Shown here piece by piece: positions 22,337 to 33,022 of a stretch of DNA of 64,000 bases (positions within the stretch are counted from its first letter, which is position 1; each line of letters opens with the position of its first letter). Made by a program: the position numbers and the translations under genes. The stretch is from Apostichopus japonicus (taxonomy: Eukaryota > Echinodermata > Holothuroidea > Aspidochirotida > Stichopodidae). The notes beneath the pieces were generated by a model. The model was not told the DNA's origin. It searched no databases and was given only the letters and a program-made list of their open reading frames with translations. The stretch covers positions 19,213,501 through 19,277,500 of the forward strand of contig NC_092569.1 in assembly GCF_037975245.1 (NCBI RefSeq), in the 5' to 3' direction.

Positions 22337-22371
22337 AGCGCAAAAATCGATAATTCCATTATAAAACTGGG

Positions 22372-22675
22372 CAGGCGCGAAGCCATGAATTTGCCGAGGG
22401 AGGGGCGAACCTGTAAACAAACTATCAGAGCCGTAGATTCTGCATTGAAAACTATCTAAGCGTAGCGCCACCATATGTTGGCGCTACGCGTACAATAACA
22501 TTTTTGGCTGAAAATGCCTCCCAGGTCGCTGGATATGCCGCAATTCCCAGGCCTTGTAAGTTGCATCTAAGCTTGAAATAACTAGCGATATCATAAAAAC
22601 ATACAAAAAAAATATGCACAAGGGGGCGGTCTCCCCCTTCGCCCGCCCCCCCCCCCTCCCCTGGCTACGCGCCTG
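22372..22675. mobile_element. hAT-like MITE, family A, copy 1
   Basis: Terminal inverted repeats CAGGCGCGAAGCC and GGCTACGCGCCTG. Flanks AAACTGGG and AAATTGGG form an 8-bp target duplication with one mismatch, as expected for hAT. Inside is a near-perfect hairpin (GCGTAGCGCCA, 8-nt loop, TGGCGCTACGC). 304 bp, no coding capacity. It is about 80% similar by eye to 26849-27142. Confidence 0.9.
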
Positions 22676-23040
22676 AAATTGGGTAGTCAGATTTGTTATA
22701 TTTATGTTTTGGACACTTAATTGTAGGAAGGGATTATACTAGGGAAATATCAAGTTTTAAATCTTTGACCTTTGTTATCCCATTGAAGATTGCTCGAAAA
22801 CGGCCCTTAGCCTATATATCTGCATACCCTCCTGAAAGTTACCGGTCAAGAAACCGCCGGGAATAACGCATTGTCTCTCTTCAAGTGGGATTTAAGACCT
22901 CTTGAAATATAATTATACCTATTCTATGGCTGTCATCTGTATCCCGTGATAACAGGGTATAACGTCAGTATTCAAACATGCTGATAGCCCTTGTACGTTG
23001 TACTTAAAACTGAATAAAACTAAATCATATATCATTACTA
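22676..23040. other. Intergenic, no feature recognised
   Basis: Unremarkable AT-rich sequence between a MITE and a SINE copy; no coding similarity seen. Confidence 0.35.
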
Positions 23041-23049
23041 TAAATACAC

Positions 23050-23225
23050 TAGTGATGATGTATGTATGTGTGTATGTGTGCGTGGGTGTATGTATGTATG
23101 CATATTAGATCCTCCTGCAAGCAGGAACTCGCGAAGAAGCCTCGTTGGCTTATCAAAGCCGCAAGCTGACCGAAGTCAGTCTCTTACATTCATATTTAAC
23201 GTCCATGATTATGAATTGTTAATGA
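23050..23225 (-). mobile_element. tRNA-derived SINE, family B, 5'-truncated copy
   Basis: The reverse complement matches the 3' half of 53803-54058: AATTCATAATCATGGACGTT, GACTTCGGTCAGCTTGCGGC, TTTGATAAGCC, GCAAGC/TCCTGCTTGCAGG hairpin. It ends in a (CATA)n-type tail, here GTATGTATG at 23059-23100 on the plus strand. The tRNA-like head is missing. Confidence 0.85.
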
Positions 23226-24170
23226 TATATGATATATGATTATGATATGTATCAACGACTGCAATTGCTAGAAATCATTTGACCTCAGCTAATATATATA
23301 AGTTCATATTTATTCATATTAATTTCATCCGATTTGGCAGAAATTAATGGGCGGGTTAATTAAATCTGGTGGTGGTTTGGGTGGTTGATAAACTTCGAGG
23401 GACAGTGACTTATAACACATATAGACAGTGGTAACCATGCACAAGATCACACAAGTGCAATCTGCGTCAGTATTTGGGTTGTTTAAAATAAATTACAATC
23501 TTTAGTACGTTTTTTCTGAACTATTCAAGAAAATAACACGTTGTAATAACAAAAGAACACTTAAACTATAAGTAGAGCTTGAAATACTCCCCCGAGAAAG
23601 GAATTATTTTCAATAACAAAAAGGGGTCTCTTCTTATTTATAAAGTAGGGCTGAGCTTTGAATTTTTGAATTAACTGAGAATGTTTCCAGTGTGTTTTTA
23701 CCAAAAGGCAGCACGATTTATGCATTTTTTTTCCTTTTTGTTTTCATTTTACTGTTTTGTTTTGACCATGGATTGGACAAGGCTCTATAACTGTGCTTTA
23801 TGTGTTATCAAGTGACCAATATCCCATTGACTGTAATGTACTGATTCATGTGTCAATGCACATTTGAGAAAAGAAATTTGGATGAACATTAAAAAGGCAA
23901 ACATAAAATCGAACATTTACAATGTGTATCTATGCATTCACACATGTTTGCTTCCAGTTCATTTTTGATACAAACCGTGTCACCTTTCAAAAAATTTTAT
24001 CTCGAAAACGATAAATAGGAATTGATTGCAAATTTCGATAGGATGCTTAGAATTAATATATTCTTCTTTAATCCACCAAAAGACCTTTTTCATCTGGACT
24101 AGCCAAAGTCCGTTCTCTGGCACAAAGTATAGGCTGTATTTTTCGAAAAGAAATGTGTTTCTTGGTACTG
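23226..24170. other. Intergenic, no feature recognised
   Basis: No gene, RNA or identifiable repeat seen; AT-rich with short homopolymers. Confidence 0.35.
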
Positions 24171-24189
24171 TTAGGCTATATGATAGTTA

Positions 24190-25240
24190 ATATAACTATA
24201 AGAGAACGCATACCGTATGTTTAATAACTTGTTGATAGCCTGTAACTCGAAACCACTGGGGCCGGATCTACGGTCGTCAACACTGGGTAGAATGGCACTA
24301 ACTTCCGCGCCGGTGTCGATAAAAAAAAATCGATTTGATTGCTTGTAATACACATAAAACAAACGGCTTTTAGTATTAGGGCCAGCTGAACTCGCCGCGA
24401 TTAGTTGCTGGCTTCGGTGTTTTCCGAGCACGGCATTTTTGTGCTTTGTCGCCATACGTGGGATGGTACCAGCATATTTCGCTGGCTGCGGGGGAATCCG
24501 CGCGCTTGCGAGAACTAGATCGACTTCGGCTTTGCGGTCTTGACAGGTCATCTAGCTGTTTCTACAGACGCTCAACCTGTTGTTCTAAGCGTTGTACGTT
24601 AGAAACTTCCGGTGTAGTGGTTGCTACAGCGTTACCAGTATAGATGTGGCTACTTCAAGTATTTTGTCGGCCAGCTCAGCGAGCTGTTCTATAGGTTAAC
24701 GTCATCGCTGCTAGAAGCTAGGACGAGTTGTACATTTGTAGGCAGTCTCTTGAGAAATAGATGTTTGAGGATCGATTCATCGAGCTTCCTAACCCCTAAT
24801 AATTGTTGCATATGTCGCAATAATTGGGACGGTTTTCTGTCACCTAGCGTGACTTCGTTTAGGAGTTGATGTAGACGTTGTTGCTCTTAGACGGCGGTAC
24901 GCTTTATTAACGTGTCTTCAGAGTTTTATATCAATCAGCTTGAGGGGATTTAAAAGCAGATCCCGAACTTCCTGAGCTATGTCGGGGGTTAGTGATGCTA
25001 CGATATATGAATATTTAGTATCTTGCGATGTGACACGCTTTATAAACCAAGGAAAACGTTTCTTCTACGATTCTTCCTTCCGGAGAAACGTTGTCGCGAC
25101 GATTAGGCCGGAAAATATGGCGCGTATCAGCCGATGGCGAAACCGCTACAGTAGGAGTCGGTGTTTCAAGGTCGGGAACTGGTCAGGGAGAGAATTACAA
25201 CACACTACTACAACCTTTCCGGCCTACTTTGGTGCTCGGC
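24190..25240 (-). pseudogene. Ty3/Gypsy-type gag-protease fragment (dead retrotransposon)
   Basis: The minus strand carries a gag segment (YSYIVASLTPDIAQEVRDLL, later TLGDRKPSQLLRHMQQLLG, FLKRLPTNVQLVLAS). After frameshifts comes an aspartic-protease motif, FFIDTGAEVSAILPS. This order is typical of Ty3/Gypsy retrotransposons, where gag is followed by protease. Stop codons and frame changes break it (for example after DDVNL and before MTCQDRK), and it stops soon after the protease with no reverse transcriptase. No LTRs were found. Confidence 0.85.
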
Positions 25241-26109
25241 AATTTAGCGACACCGTCGTACAAACGGGACCTGGTTATTTTGGTGTTTAGTTAAGGGGCG
25301 TTTCCAATTAAGGCTTAGTTCTAAATTTAATTGTACCAGATTTTTTATTTTTCCTGATCGCTCGGTTATCACCGAACAACTCACGAAGTATCATTGTTTG
25401 TTTTATTAAGGAAACAAGGAGACAGCAAAAGCATACCATAAATTTTTGAGCCCGTGTGAATCTTTCTGAATCATTCTCTTGGGGGGGGGGGTTGACCTGG
25501 GTTACATATACATACACTTATATATGTGTGTCAATAATTGTCTTTAAGAAAAAGAGGTGGCGGCAGGAATAGCCTGCACATAATGAGATTATACGTGTCG
25601 TTGACTGGTGAAGTTTCAATGTGGAGTTTCAATGACATTTCAAAAATGACTCAAGGATTTTATATCTTTTTCAAATTACTTTAGAGTGAATTCCAGAGGT
25701 TGGCACGACGATTACGAATTTGTGATTGCAGGTTTAGTTTTGTCCTTGAGTAAAGTACATGCATAGATCGAGTTTCTTGAGCGAGTACCGGTAATTATGA
25801 AAGTAGCAGTTATAAGTGAAAAACGAGTCAATGCTTTGTTGGTATAAAAGTCCATGATGAATTTTGTACATGAAAATCCCACCTTGCATGATAGCTATAG
25901 AGATCGTAAAAATTTAAAATGTTCGAGTCTTTAAACAGAAGAGTGCTATGAGAATCACCGTGGATATTTCTGTCTATTCTTTTTCTGTAAGAGATGCAGA
26001 TTAATTAAATAGAGTCTTTTGAGCATTCCCCAAAGTAATAAGCTTTAATGTCGCTTCGATTCGTTTATTTCTTCCTTTAATTGTAGCTTTTACAAACATT
26101 CAATTATAA

Positions 26110-27560
26110 CAATGAATACAGAGTATGATAATTACTAACATTTTACAAAAACAATGGCAGAATAATAAAGGAAGAGGGACCAGAAGGAAGTTTGCTGAAA
26201 GAAACTTTTCTAGTCTGGTCCCATTATGGAGTGAAAATTATAGTACTGATTTTAACTCAATAACAAATACATTAACAAATTGTTTTGTAAAATACGTGAA
26301 ATATGCTCTTTCCCAATTTATTTTGTTATCAATTGAAATTCCCAGAAATGTTGTGGATGATCAGTGAGGGCTCATCAATTGACGTGCCTTTCAGAGGTAA
26401 TACGTTAGTGCCATCATATCGTTTGTTATCAAAAATAAGAACATTCTATAAAAATAAGAATGATTTAACTCGGGACAACTTGTTTGCATTAAGCCAAATT
26501 TGTAGAATGTTTGTAAATTCATCCTCTGTACGTAAAATTACATCCTGTAAACTCTTATCTTTTGGAAAATAATTGTAGTTTCATCAGCAAAAAGAATAAA
26601 ATCTGCATTTTTGGGTCATGAATGAAAGTTGTTATTATACAGAAGGAATAATAATGGTCCAAGGATTGATCCTTGAGGGACATGTCCCTATACGTGGAAG
26701 TTTAATTTGGAAGAGTATTTATCATTATAGTGTACATATACTGGACTCTGTTTCGCAAGTAGCTTCCAATTCAGTCATATACAACGTCCCGGAAACCATA
26801 AGCATATATAATTTATTTAAAAGAATGGTGGGTTAATGGTGTCAAATGCAGGCCCGTAGCGAGGAATTTGCCAAGGGAGGGGCGAACCTGTAGGCAAACC
26901 AACAGAGACGTAGATTCGGTATGAAAACTATCTAACTGAGCGTAGCACCACCATGAGCACCACGCGTACAGGAAAAGTTTGGCTGTAAATGCTTCCCGGA
27001 TCGCTGGAAATGGTACTTCCCATGCCTTGTATGTTGCATCTAAGCTTGAAATTACTAGCGATAACATAAAAACATAAAACAAAATATGCTCAAGGAGGGA
27101 GGGGTCTCCCCCCTTCGCCCCCCCCCCTTGGCTACGCGCCTGGTCTAATACCTTTGACAGATCAATGAAGCTTCCTTACTGCTGAAAGTTTGTTGTACAA
27201 TGCTGTTGTAATTTTATCGACTAGATTTATTATATTGCAGTCATATCTGTTGAGTAACTTTTACGGAATCCATACTGTAATGAATATACGATTATATACT
27301 TATGGACAAAACTATAAATTCTGTTGTACATTAAACGTTCGAAAAGTTTCGAAGCACAAGGTAATAGAGAGATAGGCTTTTGGTTAGAGAACCGCTGTTT
27401 GTCGCCGCCATATTTAAAACTGTGGATTATTTATTGCATTTATAATTTCAGAGGGGAATACGCCGTTGGAAAATAAAAGATTAATGATATGCGAGAGTGG
27501 AGCTGCAACAGCATCACCAACATATTTCAGAATCTAATTTTGAAATGTTAACAAAGTAAG
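26110..27560 (-). pseudogene. Non-LTR retrotransposon reverse transcriptase remnant, split by a MITE
   Basis: Minus-strand reverse-transcriptase blocks appear in the right order. First are ISLLPCASKLFERL and YGFRKSYSTDMTAI. Next comes FIDLSK, interrupted at 27142-26849 by a MITE, then FDTIN. Last are GHVPQGSILGPLLFLLY and LFADETTIIF (the YADD-box equivalent reads FADE). Several stops and frameshifts show it is dead. Confidence 0.85.
26849..27142. mobile_element. hAT-like MITE, family A, copy 2
   Basis: Ends CAGGCCCGTAGC and GCTACGCGCCTG. The flanks GTCAAATG and GTCTAATA match at 6 of 8 positions, a decayed target duplication. It is collinear with 22372-22675, including ACTATCTAA, the GCGTAGCACCACCAT hairpin remnant and TTGCATCTAAGCTTGAAAT. 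It is inserted inside the reverse-transcriptase frame of an older LINE. Confidence 0.88.
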
Positions 27561-28132
27561 GCCGACTTTTCTCAGTTTCATGACAATTAATGATATACTA
27601 AGAAGCTCAGCAAAGTCGGTGGAATTACGAAATTACAAAAGAATAAATATTGAACCGAATCCCTTTAAGAGGATTATATAATGACTGGGTGGAAAGTTCT
27701 TCAGAGAGTTTCTAAGCGACAGATGCAAAATACTGATTAAATTCATTATTTACAGCATAATCGTCTGTTATGAAGTCTGCAAGTAAGGAGAAGAAAGCTG
27801 CTTATGTCCTAGGGATAGCTTAAGGGGATTACAAAGCTGGGATTACTTAGACATGTAAAGACTTGCTAATAGGATTAAAGGATAGAGCTAGAGATGAGGA
27901 GAGGGGTTTAGGGCAGTTGGGCTGTGGCTTTGGTGAGGTGAGGAGCGAAGGGAATAAGGAGAGACAAGGAAAGGGAGAAGCCGGGGTTGTTTGAGAGGAT
28001 AGCGGTGATAGTGTTGCAATGTAGCAGAGGTTGTTATGAAGGCTTGATGTTTTGAGATTGTGAAAGGAAGCAGTGGCATTTTGTGGAGTCCGAAAATAAA
28101 AGAAGAAAATCATCAAATAACATTGTCCTGCA

Positions 28133-28138
28133 TTTATT
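28133..28138 (-). terminator. Likely polyadenylation signal of UGT B
   Basis: AATAAA on the minus strand, about 270 nt downstream of the UGT B stop codon; the nearest AATAAA in that direction. Confidence 0.5.
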
Positions 28139-28407
28139 ACCTCAAAATACGTAACATCGTCATTAAATTGCTTCTCCGTTACATATAAAATCAGTATTAC
28201 CATACAAACACTCTTACCTTAACAATCTCATTGTCTCGTCCTCCCTCCTCTATGCCCCCCACATAGCCCGCGTTGTATTGGCCTGTTTATATGAAATTAT
28301 CATAGTTTATGTGGAAATATCATAGCTTATTTGAAAACGAGAACATATAGTTTAAAATTGCTCTCATGTTTAACTAATATGTACACTATATGGAGCAGAT
28401 AAGTACA

Positions 28408-28928
28408 TTAAGAAAGCAAGAAACGTCTTATAACAAACAAGAAAATGACACCACATGAAAGAAAGAAAGCCCAAACGTCCAGCAGGTACTCTTGCACAAA
28501 TCCCATGTATACAGCTTTGCTCTTTAGAAATCTAGTTCCATTGTGTCTGAGTACGTATTCTATCCAGAATGCAGCTCTCTCTGATGGTGGTTCGAAGCCA
28601 TCCCTATATATGGCAGATAACTCCTTGGCTCGTTTTCTGTAACTGTGAAGATTGGGGAAAAGAATATGGTAACAAGGATCAGCTGCTTGTAAATCCAGCT
28701 CCCTAAGCCTCAGTCTATAAAAATTCACTTGGTGACGTAACCATATGATGACGACATTAGTGTCTGTTGGTGCAGTATCACGAACCCCTGGAAAAGGGAG
28801 CAGATATATTATATATATAAACACGTGATCTTACACGTGATCTTATCCAAAAGGTAGAATATATTGATTAGGATAATGAATAGATGACATATTAATTATG
28901 TTTTTGCAAGGAATGCAATTAACATTTC

Positions 28929-28968
<40 letters not shown>

Positions 28969-31900
28969 GAATATATATATATATATATATACGTAATACT
29001 TTGCATAGATAAATCAAGAATCATGTCATAAGTTGTTTTCGATACATCTCAAAAAGACTCATTGAATATACATTTTTACTTTTAGTGGAATTGTTTTAAG
29101 TACTTTTTCATTTGTTTGTGTTACCTCAATTGCCTTTCAACATACCGTTCTCTGTTAAAACAAAATTGTTTGTAGGCATACAGATATACGTACGTTGGAT
29201 TCTCGATGACCTCTGACATAGCTCGATAGAGAGACTCATTGGTCAGTTGTGGAACTTCAACGACCAATCCGATACCATTTGACATGATTCGATAGGCTAC
29301 GTCCGTTTGATCGGCAAATACAGGGATACCAATAATGGGTACACCATGATAGAGGGCCTCAAACGCACCATTGTTACCACAGTGATAAACCATTGCACGT
29401 GTGCTGGGATGCCCTGGAACAGAAAAAAAATGGAAATAAATCAAACCCGTTGTAATTAGTGTCCAAAATATGTTTCCTTTTTATATACATCAATAAATGA
29501 TTTTCATACAAAGTATTTATAATCAATACCTTGAGTTTGCGACTACTTATAAAGACCTAAGCCATCGTCTCAATATGCCTCAGAATACACCATTTGACGT
29601 TAATTTGTGTTTAATTTTCTGTTTTATTTATTTATTGTTTTTAATTATCTGGGGAGGATCCCAAGCCCCCTTTACAAAGGAGACGGCTTAATGGCAGTGA
29701 CCCTACATTATAAACCATTCATTCACCTCTGGCTTTTCCGGATAAAGGTTCAGACCTTCATCAATTGGAAACATTTAATGAATTTGTTATGATTTATTAG
29801 TATCAATTTATAACAATTACATCAAATTTACCCAATAAATCGTTTTGAGGTATCCACTCCTTTAGAATTGTGTTGTTCCCGATCTTGCTGGGCAATGGTT
29901 CGGTTGTCTTCCAAATAACCGTCTGTGGAAGGAGTGCAAATGCTGCCGCCATACTGTCGACGAAATCCTGACTACGGCTCTTAATGACTGTTCCCATGGA
30001 AACAAGGAGAACACCAGCTTCGCCCGCTGTCTGATATATTTCTAAGAATTCCTAAGAATTTTGACAAAAAGGAATGAATCTAAAGTGAGCAGTGATTTGT
30101 ATACACAATTACAATCCGCGTCGCTACAGAGGTTATACTAGATGTACCTCGTTTGAGGAGGGGTGTGCAGTTCAGGGGGGGGGGGGGTATAGAGAGCAGT
30201 ATTCACTGATGTCCTGTATCATGAAGCAAAGAACAACCTGGAAACTTGACGACCATGAAACTGAGTGTTATTCCAGAAATTCCAGAAATGTATATACTGT
30301 TCGGAAAACTGACGGCCATCTATCCCAAACACCGCCCCCTCTCACTCTCTTAACCTGCCAACAAAAGCTTGCACTTTTCACTGTTGTACTGAAGCATCAC
30401 ACTCTATTCACTTCGGCATAACTTTTTTTCTAAGTAAAAGGGTTGTGAATGAGTGGAACGGTTTGCCTGAGAAAGTTGTACTTGCAAGTAGTGACAATGG
30501 TTTAAGAATGCTTTGGACAAGCACTTTAAGCATTGAAATTGGGTCTGAGTGTTTGTGTCTTCAGTTTTTTCTCTCTCCTATAGGGTCCTTGATGGGGACT
30601 TGAGTGTCCCTCCTGATCCATTTTATTACTAAACTAAACTAAACTAATAAAAACTGTCTCCGGGAAATTTTCATCATGAGGGGGCTCACAATACACCGAA
30701 AAAATGAGGGCCAAATAGAGAAAATGGGACGGCAAATATGTTGTCTGTTGTAGTACGGTTTATCATGTATTTCGAAAATTAACCTTATTTCCAGAAATGA
30801 TTAAAATGGCTCCTATATATTGGGGCCACTAATTGTCAATGATTGGTTTCATATACTAGACATAGTCGTATTGCATGCAACGGACCTCTATTTCGGTGTA
30901 TGCACAATTTCATCTGACATTGACCGTAAACTTAGTGTGCATTGACCGGGTGACATCTCATCTGTGATGTAGGAATATTATAGTAATAACATACGAAGGA
31001 GCCCCGAGGCCCCCGACATTGGTGGGCCCCAGGAAAATTTCACGGTTTCACGGTACGTGGACCAGTCCGCCCCATAAACTTTAAATTGTACGTTTTGGTG
31101 GATAAAACGAAGGACCTAAGCAAAACTGACTGCCGTTGATTACAACTCACTTACTATTCGGGAAAGGCTGAAACTGGTCTCTATCTTTATTCAGAATAAG
31201 AGCTACACTGAGTGTTGACTAACTTCAATGTAATTTTAAATGATATTCTCTATTAGTCTACATTATAACCGGATTAATTTGCGAAGAATCCAATACTTAC
31301 GCCATTCAATGGAGATGATCCCTGTACGGTTAATCCTCCAACCATGCCCATATTTGGTGCAAAAGGTCTCGGATAATCCGTGGCAAAATCTGCGTTGGTC
31401 AGCCAAACTTCGGAGTGTCCAAAACTGTCGTGACCCCACCGATTAGGTGCTACATTGTAATCCTGCTGCGCAACCGCCATCTCCCGACTCAACAGCGTAT
31501 TGATATGGAATTTTTGAAATAACTGGACCAAGTTCAATGCCCTTTGGAAGAACGACAGCCGACTACCTCTGAAATTGTACTCAAATTTATTCACACTATT
31601 ATCGAAAGGTATATATGAAAGCTCTGTAGGCAAATTGAACCATTCTGCGTTAACGGAGTGGATTGCATGGGTTGTCATGGTAATAAACTTATTCTGAGTT
31701 TTTTGAGCGAAAGGTATCAACCATACAAAGTTTCCTTCCACTACATTGATGTCATATTGAGCATTCGAAATGCGATCCATAAGATCTGGGTCACTTATAA
31801 GTTTTTCTAATTCGTTACGCCACCATTTTGAAACCGAATCTAAAATTTCTAAAGTTAATCTGAATTTACCGATAAGGTTCGCTTTAGCGCATCTTTCAAA

Positions 31901-32179
31901 TATACTTATACCAACTTCTAGTGTATCGGCTTTCGGCTCGTTCGTAAATTCGAAGTTGAATAACCCATGGTGTCTGGTAACAGCCGGGGATTCACTCTCG
32001 TGCTTGGGTAAGAGAAATGTGACGTTATGACCACGTGACTTCAAGACTGTCGCGACACGAATTCCACATTCGTAGTGGCTATTAGGTCCTGTTAATGCGA
32101 ACATAATGTTTGACGCAAAGCAAAGAGAATTTGATGATACAAACAGCAGAAATATCAACTGCCACATACGAAATTCCAT
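28408..32179 (-). CDS. UDP-glucuronosyltransferase, copy B (4 exons, 517 aa)
   Basis: Exons 32179-31301, 30051-29832, 29413-29194 and 28642-28408; 1554 bp, phases close. It has the same role as copy A: ER-membrane sugar transfer from UDP-sugar to small lipophilic acceptors. The start is the ATG at 32179 (AAACATGG context); the frame is open further upstream only from a GTG. Seen here: a signal peptide (residues 1-23, WQLIFLLFVSS), His35 in GPNSHYE, MGTVIK, WIPQ, the signature region YHCGNNGAFEALYHG near residues 376-390, PVFADQTD, and a C-terminal transmembrane helix near 494-512 with an RR tail. The first Gly of the usual HGG is Cys378. The dyad Asp position is Glu148 (INVVEGNF). Exons 2 and 3 are exactly 220 bp, as in copy A, so the pair arose by tandem duplication. 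Confidence 0.93.
28928..28996. repeat. (TA)n microsatellite in UGT B intron 3
   Basis: Two TA-dinucleotide runs separated by TTTATATAGAA, within the last intron of UGT B. Confidence 0.95.
30395..30650 (+). mobile_element. LINE 3' end, TAAAC-tailed family, in UGT B intron 1
   Basis: Degenerate plus-strand copy of the same 3' end as 16450-15976: GTTGTGAATGAGTGGAACGG, TTTGCCTGAGAAAGTTGTAC, TTGATGGGGACTTGAGTGTC. It ends in ACTAAACTAAACTAA. It is dead by frameshifts. Confidence 0.8.
30651..31300 (-). other. Remainder of UGT B intron 1, nothing recognised
   Basis: Sequence between the LINE tail and UGT B exon 1; no repeat family or coding similarity seen apart from a G/C-rich GAGGCCCCC block near 31000. 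Confidence 0.35.
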
Positions 32180-33014
32180 GTTTACGCTCCAAACATACAC
32201 TGCACATGCACATTAACACAAAAAAGAATTAGATGAGGAACGGCTACTCGTTTTCCGATATTCTTGTTCTCCTAGCAAAACGAAGTTTAAACTGCGCAGA
32301 ATCGATCATTCATAGCCGTGTGGCAAGTTTTCGTCAGAGACATTTCAATTCGATATCGACGTAGTGTGTATACGACGTAGTCCCGTAGACATTTGAGACC
32401 AATAAGAACTCTGTAACTCGTACTGGTTAAGTATTCCTCAAGGATATTGTCACCAACAACATGATAACAAGTTTTCTATATCCGACACTACTGTAAAGAG
32501 TACTCCAGAAAGATTTCATTTAGTAATCTTATTATTCTTAAGTGCCACCTCAGAACATCCGGAACTCGGCTGGATAGACAATCAACTATACAAAACATGA
32601 GGGTACGCCACTTTGTGAGTATCCAAAATCCGACAATCTACTATTATATGACCAGTACGTGCGGGTATGGACAGTATTAAAAACTTAAAGAGCAACACCG
32701 ACGGTATTTGCAGATAAACGGGTACTGCGGATGCAAACGTGAAAAGGACTTTAATCTTTAGAAAAGTAGAAAATTGCCTCGCATCCCACAACAGCAAAGC
32801 AAACGCCCTCACATCTATGACACAACCGCGCTAATATTTCTGTGAAAATTGGCTCAGACAGAGGCCTAACTTTTGATTTGCGATAACATTGTCATTCTCA
32901 AATACTACTTCCACCTATTACCAGCGTTGTAAGTTGAGGCGTAGGCTACGGTACATTCATTTCCAGCTATTTTGCTACGCTAAGAGTGTGACGGGGCGAA
33001 GCAAAGAGGAGGCA
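32180..33014. other. UGT B upstream region
   Basis: Promoter side of UGT copy B, with no recognisable gene. No clear core promoter element was seen. It ends at the target duplication of the hAT-like element. Confidence 0.35.
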
Positions 33015-33022
33015 TGGCCTTT

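Noticed and set aside
28643-28824. In-frame N-terminal extension of UGT B exon 4 (about 48 codons from an upstream acceptor)
   Set aside because: The frame is open, but splicing exon 3 to the upstream acceptor near 28790 would shift the frame to an immediate stop. The acceptor at 28643 matches copy A and UGT length.
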